Source: Podocnemis expansa (taxonomy: Eukaryota; Chordata; Testudines; Podocnemididae). Taken from it: 64,000 bases of DNA. A program made the position numbers and the translations under genes. The number at the start of each line of letters is the position of its first letter. The stretch's first letter is position 1. Positions 11,346 to 23,724 of this stretch are shown here, piece by piece. Below the pieces are notes generated by a model that was not told the origin of the DNA, made no database searches, and saw only the letters and a list, made by a program, of their open reading frames with translations. Location: assembly GCA_007922195.1 (NCBI GenBank), contig ML681971.1, positions 15,434,753 to 15,498,752 on the forward strand, in the 5' to 3' direction.

Positions 11346-11866
11346 TCTGTTATACTCAGTTCCTCCCCGATTTTCCTTTTGCTGTTTCATTCTTCCTTTC
11401 CTCCATACACTAAGTGGTGTTATCAACTAATTTATAATGGGCTTGCAAAAGACTCAGCTGATTTTTCAGCTGTGTTCAGAATGCATTAGGTCATGTTTAA
11501 GGAGGGATATAGTTAGATGTAACTGTAGCTTCTTGTGGTTTTTTTTTATGGACACATAGAAAAGTAAGCAGGAAATGTTTTGGGTCTTACTGATGTGCAT
11601 TGTGATTTCATTGACTGTTTTGAGAGGAAAGATATCTCACATTAGCATGAGCCTGTCAGTTTTATAAGGGAGCAGAGTATGTGCAAGGATGTTGAATACC
11701 ATTTTTTAATTTGTAGAGGGCAGAGTCGTTTGCAGTCATCTGAGGGGCCATGTTACTTTAAATGAAGATTTTGTTCAATTTCCATTATTAAGGAACTATG
11801 AAGATCTAGAGTCAATTTTCCACTGGCACAAGCAGGAACAAACTCTGTGAAACATTGAATCATAGA
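11346..11866. other. gene-free stretch before the CR1
   Basis: I see no gene or repeat here. Confidence 0.5.
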
Positions 11867-11867
11867 A

Positions 11868-11935
11868 TCATAGGGTTGGAAGGGACCTCATAGGTCATCT
11901 AGTCCAACCTCCTGCCAGAGGCAGGACCACTCCCA
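11868..11935 (-). repeat. CR1 3' UTR and terminal octamers
   Basis: The plus strand starts aatcatagaatcatag and continues ggttggaagggacctcat. This short 3' UTR carries the sequence also found in the SINE tails at 9 kb and 37 kb. Confidence 0.8.
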
Positions 11936-14763
11936 CTAAACCATCCCAGCCAGGGTTTTGTCCAGCCAGGCCTTAAACACCTCCAAAGATGGAGATTTCA
12001 CTACCTCCCTCAGCAGCTCATTCCAAGGCTTCACCACTCTCCTGGTAAAAAAAAGTTTTTTCTAATATCCAGCCTCAACCTCCCTAACTGCAACTTGAGA
12101 CCATTGCTCCTCATTCTGTCCTCTGTTATTACCAAGAACAGTCGAGCTCCCTCTTCCTTAGAGCATCCCTTCAAGTAGTTGAAGGTTGCTATCAAATCCC
12201 CCCTCAATCTTCTCTTCTGCAGACTAAATAAGCCTAATGCTTTCAGTCTTTCCTCACAGGACTTGTGCTCCAGCCCTTTAATCATTTTGGTTGCCCTCCT
12301 CTGTACTCTCTCTAGCATGTCCCTGTCCTTTTTGTAGTGGGGAGCCTAAAACTGAACACAGTATTCCAGATGTGGCCTTACCAGTGCAGAATAGTGGGGA
12401 ATGATCACATCCCTTGATCTGCTGGTAATACTTCTTTTGATGCAGCCCAGTATGCCATTGGCCTTTTTGGCTGCAAGAGCACACTGCTGACTCATATCTA
12501 GCTTCCCATCCACCATGACCCCCAGGTCCTTTTCTGCACTGCTGCTACTTAGCTGAATGTTTCCTAGCCTGTAGCAGTGCATGGGGTTTTTCCGTCCCAC
12601 ATGCAGGATTTTACACTTGTCCTTATTGAACCTCATAAGATTTCTATTGGCCCACTGTTCCAATTTATCTAGGTCTCCCTGAATCCTGTCCTTGCCCTCC
12701 AACGTGTCTACTGGTCCCCCCAGCTTGGTGTTATCCGCAAACTTACTGAGAATGCAGTCTATTCCATCATCCAGATCATTGATGAAAATGTTGAACAGAA
12801 CTGGCCCCAGGACCAACCCCTGGGGCACACCAGTCGTGACTGGCTGCCAGCAAGACATGGAACCATTGATTCCTACATGCTGAAACCGTTGATCTAGCCA
12901 GTTTTCTATCCACCTTATAGTCCACCTATCCAACCCATATTTCCTTAATTTACCAGTGAGAATGCTGTGGGAAACTATATCAAAAGCCTTGCTAAAATCA
13001 AGGTATATCACATCAACGGTTCTTCCTGCATCCAGAAAACCAGTCATCTGATCATAGAAGGAGATGAGATTGGTCAGGCATGATTTACCCTTGGTAAATC
13101 CATGCTGACTGTTCCTGATCACTTTATTTTCCTCTAAGTGTTTGAGGATGGATTCTTTGAGAATCTGCTCCATAATTTTTCCAGGGATTGAGGTGAGGCT
13201 GACTGGTCTATAATTCCCCGGATCTTCCTTTTTCCCTTTCTTGAAAATAGGCACTACATTTGCTTTTTTCCAGTCCTCTGGCACCTCCGCCGTTCTCCAT
13301 GAGTTTTGAAAGATAACGGCCAGCGGTGCTGCTATCTCATCGGCCAATTCCCTTAGCACTCTTGGATGCAGTTCGTCCGGCCCCATGGACTTGTGCACAT
13401 CCAGCTTCTTTAAGCAGTCTCTAACCTGACCTTCAGTCACCAAGGGCCTGTCGTCTTCTCTCCCATCTGCCACACCCATGGTAGTGGGCTGGGAGCTGAC
13501 CCTGCCTGTGAAAATTGAAGCAAAAAATGCATTGAGCACTTCAGCTTTTCCCTCATCCTCTGTCACAAGGATGCCTGCCCTATTCAGCAATGGGCCTATA
13601 CCATCCCTGATCCTCTTCTTGTTATTAACATACTTGTAGAACCCCTTCTTGTTATCCTTTACATCCTTCGCTAGCTGCAATTCCATTTGTCCTTTGGTCT
13701 TTCTGATTTTATTCCTGCAGTCCCTAACAATATCTTTATATGCCTCCTTGGTCATCTGACCAAGCTTCCACTTCCTGTAAGCTTCCTTTTTATGTTTAAG
13801 CTCAGAGCAGAGTTCTCTGCTGAGCCATTCTGGCTGCCTCACATGTTTGTTCTTTCTCCTAATTGGAATGGCAACTTCCTGTGCCCTTAGAAGGGTTTCT
13901 TTAAAATATAACCAACTCTCTTGGACTCCTTTCCCCTTCAGATTAGCTTCCCAAGGGATCCTGCTCATCAGTTCCCTGAGGGAGCCAAAATCTGCTTTTT
14001 TGAAGTCCAGGGTTTTTGTTTTGCTTCTTTCCTTCCTTCCTTTAATCAGCATCCTGAACTCAACCATGTCATGGTCACTACTGCCTAGCTTGCCATTTAC
14101 CTCTACCTCCCTGATCAATTCTTCCCTGTTTGGGAGCAGCAGCTCAAGCGGTGCAAGGTCTCTAGTTGGTTCCTCTAGCATTTGTACCAGAAAGTTGTCC
14201 CCAACACTCTCTAAAAAGTTCCTGGATTGCCCATGCACTGCTGTATTGGCCTCCCAGCAGATGTCAGGGTAATTGAAGTCCCCCATGAGCACCAGGGCCT
14301 GTGATCTAGAAGCTTCCGCTAGTTGTCCATAGAACACCTCATCCACCTCCTGCTTCTGGTCTGGTGGTCTATAGCAGACACCCACCACAACATCCCCCTT
14401 GTTGCTTTCCCCTCTCAGTGTAACCCACAGACTTTCTACTGGCACGCTTCCACTTCCGTAATGGAGCTCTGAGCAGTCATAGAGCTCTTTTACATATAAC
14501 GCTAATCCTCTCCCTCTTCTTCCCTGCATGTCTTACCTGAACAGTTTATACCCATCCATGGCAGAGCTCCAGTCGTGCAGACTATCCCACCACGTCTCCG
14601 TTATTCCTATAATATCATAGTTCCTTGTCTGTGCTAGTATTACCAATTCTTCTTGCTTATTTCCCAGGCTCCTCGCATTAGTGTATAGGCACCTAAGATA
14701 CCCGGTCACTTGCCCTACTTTGTCAGTTTGGTTTTCAATTCTATTACATAAACCTCCTTGCAT
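11936..14763 (-). pseudogene. CR1 ORF2, endonuclease and reverse transcriptase, inactivated
   Basis: ORF2 nicks target DNA and copies CR1 RNA onto it. The AP-endonuclease domain shows TNARS, ITETWWD (Glu56 from the first Met shown), GDFN and SDHD. The reverse transcriptase shows NYRPVSL, SQHGF, YLDFSKAFD, GVPQG and a C-terminal LRGDLI segment. Lesions are TAA at 14535-14533 after KLFR, TAG at 12348-12346 where a Trp normally stands, and a frameshift near 12046-12060 in an A/T run. Past the frameshift the frame continues to a stop at 11938-11936. The catalytic FADD reads FADN, with the Asn codon at 12732-12730. The true initiation codon may lie upstream of 14763; I chose the first Met of the endonuclease frame. 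The open core is 727 codons, 14529-12346. Confidence 0.9.
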
Positions 14764-14974
14764 TTTTTCTTGGAGTTCTCCTCCCCCACTCTCCTTGCAT
14801 ATTGGGGCTTCAGTAGAGCACTTAAGACATTTATTTGATTCCCCCCATGTCCCAACTACCTTCTCTTTTATTCCTGGTGCTACAGTCCCAGCCCTCCCCC
14901 AAGTTCCATCCCTTCCCCCATATCATCCACATTGTCACTTACCTGTGGGCTTTGGTCTCCTTCCCCCGTTGAAC

Positions 14975-16126
14975 CTAGTTTAAAGCCCTCCTCACTAGGT
15001 CAGCCATTCTGTGCCCAAATATGCTCTGCCCCTTCCTGGACAGGTGAAGGCCATCTCTGCCTACCAATCTTCTGTCCTGAAACAGGACTCCATGGTCAAG
15101 GAAGCCAAATTCCTCCTGACCACACCATCTTCACAGCCAGGCATTCACCTCTAGGATGCATCTGTCTCTCCTCAAGCCTCTAGCCTTGACTGGAAGGATT
15201 GAGGAGAACACCACCTGTGCTAAAAACTCCTTCACCCTCGCTCCCAGAGCCCTGAAGTCACCTTTGATCTGCTGAGGATCACCTCTCGCAGTATCATTGG
15301 TACCCACATGGATAAGAAGCATGGGGTAGTAGTCTGAGGGGCGGATGATTTTAGACAATCCCTCCGTTACATGTCGGATACGGGCACCTGGCAGGCAGCA
15401 TACCTCTCTAGAGGCCTTGTCAGGGCAACAGATGGGTGCCTCCGTTCCTCTCAGGAGTGAGTCCCCAATCACCACAACCCTACATTTCCTCTTAGGTGAG
15501 GTGGCTGTGATCTGCCCAGCCTTTGGGGTGGATGGCATCTCCTCTACCTCCTTCAGTGTGTCCAGCACTGCATAACGGTTCCTCACCACAATGGATGGTG
15601 AGATGTGAGCAGGCGTGGAGCACTGTCTACTGCCAGAGGTGACCAGCTGCCAGTGTCCTTCCTCTGCCATAGGCATCCCATCTGTTTCCAGAGCTGTGGC
15701 AGTAGCCCTTGGCACTGGGATAGGGACCTCCTCCTTGCAGGTCTCATTGTGGACACTATCAAGGAACTTTTCCAGGCCATAGATACCCCTGAGTCATGAC
15801 ACCTCCTCCTGTAACTCTCCTACCTGTTTCAGATGAGATGCCACTAGAAGGCACCTATCACATAGATTCATCTCCGTAGCCTGATCATCAGTGGCAGGAA
15901 AATGAAGGCCACACTCCCTGCAACTCCACACCAGGGTCTGGGTGGAGATATCCATGGACAGACAGTCTGTCTGGCTACAAACAGAGGCAAAGGAAACAGC
16001 AGGGGCGCTGGCACCAGCAGTACGGCTCCTCTTCACCATCTTGGCCTCACCAAACTCCTCCTCAAACTCCCTCGCAAACTCCCCTGTTTGCAGTCCCCTG
16101 TTTGCAAGCTCCCTCTGGTCGCTCAA
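14975..16126 (-). pseudogene. CR1 ORF1, esterase-like protein, two in-frame stops
   Basis: The frame spans 384 codons from ATG at 16126 to TAG at 14977-14975, ending RRALN as CR1 ORF1 typically does. Residues 69, 72, 89 and 92 are cysteines in two CxxC pairs, a zinc-binding-like arrangement. An SGNH/GDSL esterase-like domain follows: GDSL at 221-224 with Ser223, GTND at 275-278, and DGLH with Asp358 and His361. All three triad residues are therefore kept. In CR1-family elements ORF1 protein is thought to act with the RNA in the retrotransposition particle; the esterase's role is not settled. Breaks are TGA at 15796-15794 (residue 111) and TGA at 15133-15131 (residue 332). Both could derive from CGA by CpG decay, which is inference. 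The reading frame is otherwise intact, with no frameshift. Confidence 0.88.
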
Positions 16127-16197
16127 GCAGTGGGTTTTAAAGGCCTTTTCTGCCTAGGTCAGCCCTTGCCCCTTGTTAATCACACAGGGGCAGGCCA

Positions 16198-16790
16198 ATT
16201 GGTGTCTGTATAAATGTTTTTGTTATTTATGTAAGCATTTATGCAGTAAATTTGGCCCAAGATGGTGAAAATACCAATAGATTTTTTTCTGCATTGACTT
16301 TTGTGTAGTAGTTTGTTGACCTACTATGTCATCTTGGGTCAGCTGAATTGTATTATTCAACCTTTCTCCTTACCCGAGAGGATATTAGAGCCAAGCAGAA
16401 ATGATGGTGACTTATTTTTCTTTTCCCTCCACTTCCCACTCTCTCCCTGCCCCCAAAAATGAGGAACCTGTTGTTCAAGACAATCAGACAGAAACTATGA
16501 TGGACATGGTCATGCCTAGTGGTCAGTGCTAGAATCAGGAGTCCGAGGCGGCATTGGGGTGAGGCTGGTCCAGGACTAAGAACAGGACTGGAACAGGCTA
16601 AGGCTTAGGGAATCTGTTGCCACGCTCAGGCCAAAGTGAGTTCCAGGTGTTGGAGGGATGTTGAAAACGGAGCATCTGTTCCTTTTATTAGGCTTTTACG
16701 CCTGGTCTGGGAGTCACAAGGCCAGTTCGTGACTTGTGGAGTGGCTGGTGCCTGACATGGGAGTGATTCATTACTTTATACAGCCAGTGA
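16198..16790. other. gene-free stretch downstream of the CR1
   Basis: No gene is recognised. The part at 16510-16770 is more GC-rich, with sequence such as caggactggaacaggctaag. It resembles a dispersed-repeat fragment, but I cannot name a family. Confidence 0.4.
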
Positions 16791-16794
16791 GAGA

Positions 16795-17085
16795 ACTAAT
16801 AATAGTACTAGCCTAGCACTTTGGAGGGACATGGGTTCAAGTGCCATATCTGCTATTGACACACTGAGAAAATCAGGAACAGATTTTCAAAGATATTTTG
16901 ATCCCTAGTGGATTTAAAATACCTTTGAAAAAATTCAGCATGGAGTGGCTTTAAAATGCTTTTGTAGGTCTGGCCTGCAACATCCGCATGCTCAGTTCAT
17001 GATCTTTAACATGGGGATAAAAGCACTCACTTCCTTCACATGGTTGTTGAGAGGAAAAATGCATTAGACTGCCAGGCACTCAGAT
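16795..17085 (+). mobile_element. MIR-like ancient SINE
   Basis: A box-B-like word, gggttcaagtgcc, lies near 16831, followed by atctgctattgac. The 3' part, after a diverged or inserted middle, reads aacatggggataaaagc, then cacatggttgttgaga and ccaggcac. This is the order of a MIR consensus. Divergence is strong. Confidence 0.5.
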
Positions 17086-20000
17086 GCCACATTGATGGGA
17101 TTGAGGTAAGAAGGTAGGAGTGGCAGACAAAACTAAGTTTAGTAGTTTTTTGTCCCACGGAGCTCCGCTCATGTTCAATACTTTCTGTAAGGGGAACTTG
17201 AGGTCAGAAATGTGTCCCTTGAAGGCAGTTATATAGGCCACCAGAATGGAGAGCTGTGGGGCTATTAGGTGGATCCAACACCAATTCAATACTAAAGCAG
17301 AAGGTTAAGGCACTATAAAATATGATTTAACACACTGTACCTAGTAGACATAAAAATTTTGTTCTTAGTGTAGGGGTGTGTATTTGCATCATGACAGGAA
17401 TTTCACTTGTGTCCCATGACACATAAAGAAAAGAAAAGCAATTGTATTCAAATGTGGGGTGATCAAACTCTTCTACCTAAAGACTTTTGGTCAAACTGGG
17501 CATACTTAGAAAAGCAAAGTGCCCTGGGGGCTTTCCTCAGCTTTAAAAGGGGGGTGAGGCTGTGTAGTTCTTTCAGAGTTGGCTGACCTCAGATCCTTTG
17601 AACCAAAAAGGGGGAGAGGCGAGGGGGGAAGCCATACACCAATTTGCTTTCTTCTTACCAATGAATTTCCAAATGTTTCTTGTATTTAAATGGTGCATTT
17701 ATCAGAGATTTTGTGGTATGGTTGTTGACGGCTGTTGTGCCTTAGGCAGTACAGCGATGTGCATGAGAATTTGCCAAGCTTGATGCTTTCCAAGAGAGTG
17801 AGATTTAAATAATACCCTTTTTGAGGGATTGAATGTGGTCAGACACTTAACCTTATTGGTTTCATTGGGACAGCTCAAGATTCTTCCCCTTCTGCTAGTC
17901 CTAAAAGCATCAAGTATTCTCTCTTCACATTGCTCTTACTACAGCAGCTAAGTAACAGATCATTCAGTGCATGTATTTCTTCAGTTGCTTTGAGAGGACA
18001 GAACATTGAATGTATATCTGTGCGTATTTCTGATCTGGAATTGTCGGAACTTGTAGGAGAATACAAGCGTTACAGTGGCTACAATAATGGATGTGGTAAA
18101 TGTCAGAGCATGCCCATGTGAACTGTTTCCAGAAACATAGCTAAACAAGTGCTCATGCAGTTGTTCAGTTTTCCCTTTAGCCAAGCTACTGTCTAGGTTG
18201 CCAACTAGATGTTACAGAACCATTATTGGACATAACCATTCTATTCTGTATAGGCTCTCTTACTTATATCTCCCAAGAATCTGAGCATCTTCCCATAGTG
18301 CATTAAGTGACACAACAGACATCTCTTATGTGTAGTTTTTTAATCTTACCCTCTCCCCACGGGAAAATTGTATGTGCATTGTGATGTTTTGTTTTGGTTG
18401 GAAGATTGTATAGATATAGGGCTATTTGCTTACATTAGGAAGGCAAAGGTAAACCTTTTACATTTGGAGCAAAAAGTGATAAGATTTGCGATGGTTGTTA
18501 GTTCATAAAAGATTTCATTCCACAGTCGTGGACTCAAGAAAATTTTCTTTTCTGCACAGATGAGCTTTACTTTTGTGATCAACAGTTCCACTATGTCTGA
18601 GGAATGAGTTATCAACCACCTCAGAATGAGAAAACTGTTCCTGGGTATCTTTCCTTAAAACTGATGGTTTATAGTTGAGATTACCACCCCCCCATTTTTT
18701 TTAAATAAGTCAATCTTAGTAATAAAATTAAATACACAAGCACTCCTGTCTTTGTCAGTGCAAGAAAAGGTGAAGTGAAAGGGCATATGTGTTCACTGAC
18801 AAGAGGAAATGATTCAGGAATTGAAAAGATGACAGATTCTGGCCACAACCCTTGTCTGGACATGGACCCCATACCTCATCCAAAGACCTGGGAGAGATTC
18901 CCTCATTTATTGTTTCCAAACCACAAATCTCTGCTCACACTTCATCTTTATCTCCTGTAAATGATATCTTCTGTGCTGTTATAGTCACTTCATGAAAATC
19001 AATACAGATTCCTTGTCTGAAAACATTGATTTTTGTCTATACGTAAACTCAAAAACAAAACAAAACAAAACCCCACCACCATTCTAAAATAGCTGTGCTT
19101 TGCAGTCCTATAAACCCTTAAATAAAACATCTCTCTCTAAAACAAGACACTGTTGCTTTAATATTGGTGCTGTTTCCTTGAATGGAGGTATCCGATCTTT
19201 CATCAAAGAAATGTATCTCCCATATCCCTGTCTTTAAAAACAGCAATTATGTGTAAATGCCTTCTGATTTATTTGAGCCAGGGCCACCGGCCAGTGTGAG
19301 TCACCACAATTTATTGCTAACCGTCACTTTTACATGATAGGTTTGTAACAAATATCTGCCGCATATTGTTAAATTAATCTTCCATTTAAAATTAATGGAG
19401 TTAGACTCCCTAGGTTCAATGTAATTTCATGTTCATGGGCAGGGAGCGATGTGAGCTGCATACCAAATGAGTCGAGGCCAAACGCCCTAATCTTTCATCA
19501 CCTTGAACCTAGTGACTAGGACGCCTTCTCAGCACCAACTAATGAGATTGAGCTTGCTTCTCTCCTGAGGACGCCTGCTCAAAGAAGCTTTTCTGCTCAG
19601 ATACAGCAGTCTTCGTCTTATTTTAATAATTCCTCAGATATGACAAGCCTGATGTTATGTATGAAGGAGCCAAGCTTGAAAAAAAGAGATGAAATGAATT
19701 TTATATCATTACTTCAAAACTGAAACCAGCTAAAGGAAGCATGTCACAGTTAAAAATGTAGTAAGCATTTTAGCCCTGAAACGTGCAAGTAAACAGGAGT
19801 CATTCATTCATTTATTATTACAATACACCCTCACCTTAGATTTGTCTTCTGTAATTTGGGAGGGGACAAGAATTCATAAATTAATCACAATAATGTACAT
19901 GAAAGCGGTAGACTGTCCAATAAGCATTTGATTGGGGACATCAGAGAGGAAAGCTTTACTTCCTAATGGAATATATATACCATGCTGTCTTGCTGAGCTC

Positions 20001-21300
20001 TGTCGTTTCTCTTTGTTGGCATCTGTAGAAAATTAGCCCCTCTTTTATTGAATGCCAGACTGAAAATCCATCATATGTTGTGTAAAAATGACGGAGTCGA
20101 ATTGTCAGTATAGGTTTGTGTTTCCTCATTGATTGATTGATTTTTTTTTTTTACATTTTTAAATTAATTTGGTAGTATTTCCAGTGCTCATGAATGTAGG
20201 ACTAGTGATATTTTCATACAGGGCCTCTACAGCCAGTGAGCCTTATTCTTCACTAGTGATTATTCCTGCTGTCTTCATTATCCCAAGTGACTGCTAAATG
20301 CACTATCTGGTTAAAAAAGACAAGCTATTGATTAAATTTAGGCTTGCTTTCTTGGGACTTGGAGCACCCCGAGGAGACTGGTTGGTCAATATAATGAAAA
20401 CACTGAGCTTCCCCAGCTATTTGTCAATTTCCAATAATCTGATTTGGTTCTATATTTATAGAATAATAATCTCATTATATTGTAGTTAGATCTTTTAATA
20501 CTTTTTCAAATGTCTGGAGAAAAAATGGATGTAGTGACAGGGTAGCAGGATGTAGTTGCAACAATAAATACTTCAATTCACTATTTGTACTCCACTGACT
20601 GGTAATTTTTCTCTAAATTTTCTCTGGGACAGGCTGTGGAATACCAGTATCAAGACCCTTGATCCTGTAACTTCAACCTATTATGTGATTTGAGAAAATC
20701 AACATACATATTATTGCTAGGCGATATTGGAAATGCTTCTAATGTTGATCATCTCGTGGTGGATTGTATATTTTAGTTTTAGGGAGTGGTTTCTGCAAGG
20801 CATGCAATAATCCATAGAATCCCAGCACAGGCAACCTGCAGCTCCCACTGAAGGTTCTCAGCGCATCTGGAAATTAGGCCACATTTGTTTAGTATTGTTT
20901 AGTATCCTATAGCTACTTCAGGGATGGAGCCATAAATTCTCTGGTCCCTGTGGTTCTTCAGTCTCTGTGCAATGGGAGGCAGTGTCAAATATTTTGATGG
21001 ACTGGGTTGCTGAATTTATGGAGCCCCCCAACCCAGAATGAAAATTGTCAGGTAAGAGAGAGAGGCTGGATTTTTTGATTTCCTCTGGTTCTAGGACTAT
21101 GATTTTTAATCTCTGAGCATGAGATAATTCAGAGCCAAACCCTCAGTTTCTGTACCACAGTGTGGTACCCTTGTCTACAATGGGTTTGCATCTGTTAGTG
21201 ACAGCAAAGATCTGGCCTTTGGTGTCTGACCCTGGTAGAATCTCTTACAAGTTTCCATTGGAACTCTTATGGGAGTGATATATCAAACATATTCTTTTCA
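17086..21300. other. gene-free stretch with a candidate conserved region at 19140-19800
   Basis: No exon is recognised. An (aaaac)n tract lies near 19052-19075 and a T run near 20140-20152. The part at 19140-19800 is free of recognised repeats. It holds several homeodomain-type TAAT/ATTA words and CpG-containing words that would normally decay in neutral DNA, which is why I flag it. Confidence 0.45.
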
Positions 21301-21301
21301 C

Positions 21302-21595
21302 ATTATAACAGGTAATTTGACTTCACCCTCCCTCTGTATGCTGTTTCCTAAAGTTTGAATCCTTACAAATGCTCTGATTTGCTGTTGCAGTATGACCTGA
21401 TCCCATGTCTTACACTCCCCTGCATTTATTTTGATCCAATTCTGTAAGTTCTGCCTCTTCAAAGGGTCTGACAAAGTGGGATATTCTCCCATGAAAGCTC
21501 CTGTGATAAATCAATCTGTTAGTCTTTAAGTGCCACAAGACTCCTTGCTTTTTTTGCTTTACTAGACTAACATGGCTGCCCCTTTGGAACATACC
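21302..21595 (+). mobile_element. Penelope-like element 3' end
   Basis: The sequence matches the copy at 61093-61345 along its length: aatttgacttcaccctcc, a Gln-rich-looking middle, catttattttgatc, then the hairpin module gtgggatattctcccatgaaag and gttagtctttaagtgcc. It ends in agactaacatggctgcccc. The hammerhead-like core is degenerate, with CTGACAA in place of CTGATGA. Confidence 0.65.
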
Positions 21596-23348
21596 CATAC
21601 ATAGGTGTTTATGTAGTGGTGCCACCTATTGGCACATACGAATAGGTAACACTGTTCATCAGTTAACAATTTTAATTGTTATTGTTATATATGACAAATG
21701 GCTTCTTGAAGCCAGTTGTTAATAAGAACCAGTGATGATGGTTGGGAAGCCATAACTGTACTAGCATTCGAGAGCAGTAAGTATGATGAGTAACAGCATG
21801 AAGAGAGGGCAGTGTCACTTCCAGTATATCCAAGCAGCTTCTTGCATTTGGCTTTAGAGATAGGGTGCTGTCTCTGGATAAAGCACATGGGACACGTTAA
21901 GATAGATTCTGCTGATTTAAAAATCAAAAAAGATAATGGGGAGTGGGGGAAGATATATCAGGTTCCTTTTCTACTCTGTTTATTTGCTATTTAGTTTGAT
22001 GCCAGGTTTTGCAGAAAGTAGCAGTGAAACACCTAGCTATTTTTATAAACAAAAATCTAGTCTTCAGTCTTTTGATATAGATCAGAGAGGCCAGAATGTA
22101 TATTGAGAAAGAAGAGAGTTGTAAAGAATCGTTGAAATAGATTTATTAGAGACTTCAATATCTGTTGAAGTCAGCAAAGCTTGAATAAGCTTTAAGTAAA
22201 TACTATCAATTTCAGTGATAAGATTTAGATAGTGGATTTCTTTTTCAAGCAAGATGAAGCAGTATCACAAAGCTTGTCTTGTCTTCATGGACATGTGATT
22301 GAGATGTAAGTAGCTCTGTTATTAACTGTGTTATATTAGGTTTAGTTACAATCAGATCTCTTTGTATAGCAGCGGATGTGACTCTTCACATTGGAATTTT
22401 TCATTAGATGGGTTTTTCTGCGTAACTTAAAAAGTACCCTATCTCCTTGCTTTCTAGACTGTTGCCATCTTGCAAAGCCAAAAGGTTGAATTGCTTTGTT
22501 TAATAAAAAAACTGTGTCTGGGCAAAATGAGGCTTTGAGTTTTCAGCAACCAGAAGTGTAAAAACAGTTCCCTTCTATGCAGTGTAGTTGATGGGGAATA
22601 AAAATGACTGATGCCAGCTCGTACTAGACCCTTTTGTTCAATTCAGCTATGATTATGGACCCTATTAGCTGGAGTTACAACCTATTTAAGAGGAGTGCTT
22701 ACCAGTAATGGGGGCCAAATGATTTTGGAAAGTTCAGATTTACTGGGCTCCCTGCAGAAATGAATTCAGTACTGAACATATTGATGCAGAGGCTGAACGA
22801 GGCTGCTCCAGTGGGACTCAGAGTTGTGTGCTTAGCAAGAAATGAGCGGGTAGTAGAATTAAAGATCAGATAGATGTGAAGCTCAAGGGCAGTCTAAACT
22901 CTGAAGTTCATCACAATGACTTAATCAGACTAAAATGAGTGTTGCACTGACAGGAATCAACCCTGTATGTGACAGGAAATTTAGCTTGTTAAAATGGTGC
23001 TGTGTTTCTTATAAGTCCTTGTTTTGTAAGGTCTTGAAATGGTTTAAAATAATTGTGAGATGTCAGAATTCAGTGGCTGCTGAGCCAGCTTGATCTTGTC
23101 AATATAGAAATTGACTCTATGCTTGATATTTCCCTTTGGTGTAACCTGGCTGGTGTTCATGCACTGTTTGCATCAGCCTCCTGCATTTTGGTGGGGAAAG
23201 GAATCAGAAGTCCTTCTTTGTTCAAAGAAATATATAAACTTGATGCTGGGGAAGAAAAAGGTAGGAACCTTGGGACTCAGGTCCTGCATTTGTGGGAGAC
23301 CCCCATCAGTTGAGTCAGATGCAAGCAGTGTGGCACACAGGTAATTAT
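21596..23348. other. gene-free stretch, unique sequence
   Basis: No gene or recognised repeat is seen. The frames at 23111-23344 overlap each other without domain signal. Confidence 0.5.
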
Positions 23349-23349
23349 A

Positions 23350-23724
23350 AAAGAATGGGCATAATGGCTCAGATCAGTCATCCATCACACCCTGTATGCT
23401 TTCCTCCAAAAGCGGCCAATGCCAGATGCGTCAGAGGGACTGAAAAGAGCGTCAGCAAGTGATCCATCCTGTCAGCCATTCCCAGTCTCTGACAAACAGC
23501 AATCCCTGCCTATCCTGACTAGTAGTCACTGGTTGACCTATCCTCCATGAACTTATCTAGTTCTTTTTTGAACCCCATTATAGTCTTGGCCTTCACAACA
23601 TCCTCTGGCAAGAAGTTCCACAGTCTGACTATGTATTTTATGAAGAAATACTTCCTTTCATTGGTTTTTAAACCTGCTGCCTATTAATTTCATTTGGAGG
23701 CGCTTAGATTTTGTGTTATGAGAC
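23350..23724 (-). mobile_element. LINE 3' end (CR1-related)
   Basis: The minus strand translates to VRLWNFLPEDVVKA, followed by GFKKELDKFMEDRS, the last coding segment of a CR1-related LINE. The following 3' UTR contains GGCAGGGATTGCTG, TGGATCACTTG and GGCATTGGCC and ends near cattatgcccattc. No upstream part of the LINE is present, so this is a strongly 5'-truncated copy. It belongs to a different subfamily from the CR1 at 11.9-16.2 kb. Confidence 0.75.

Larger units (their letters stand above)
11868..16197 (-). mobile_element. Nearly full-length CR1 LINE
   Basis: On the minus strand the order is a short 5' leader with a TTTAAAACCCACTGC motif, ORF1 (16126-14975), a spacer of about 210 bases, ORF2 (about 14763-11936), and a short 3' UTR. 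The 3' UTR ends in the family's terminal octamer repeats, seen on plus as aatcatagaatcatag. The 4.3-kb length and both ORFs indicate a close to full-length insertion, whereas most CR1 copies are severely 5'-truncated. No target duplication is evident, as usual for CR1. The 5' boundary near 16197 is estimated from where CR1-like sequence fades. Coding lesions make the copy inactive. Confidence 0.92.

Noticed and set aside
12692..14272. Plus-strand frames up to 141 codons
   Set aside because: They are antisense shadows of CR1 ORF2.
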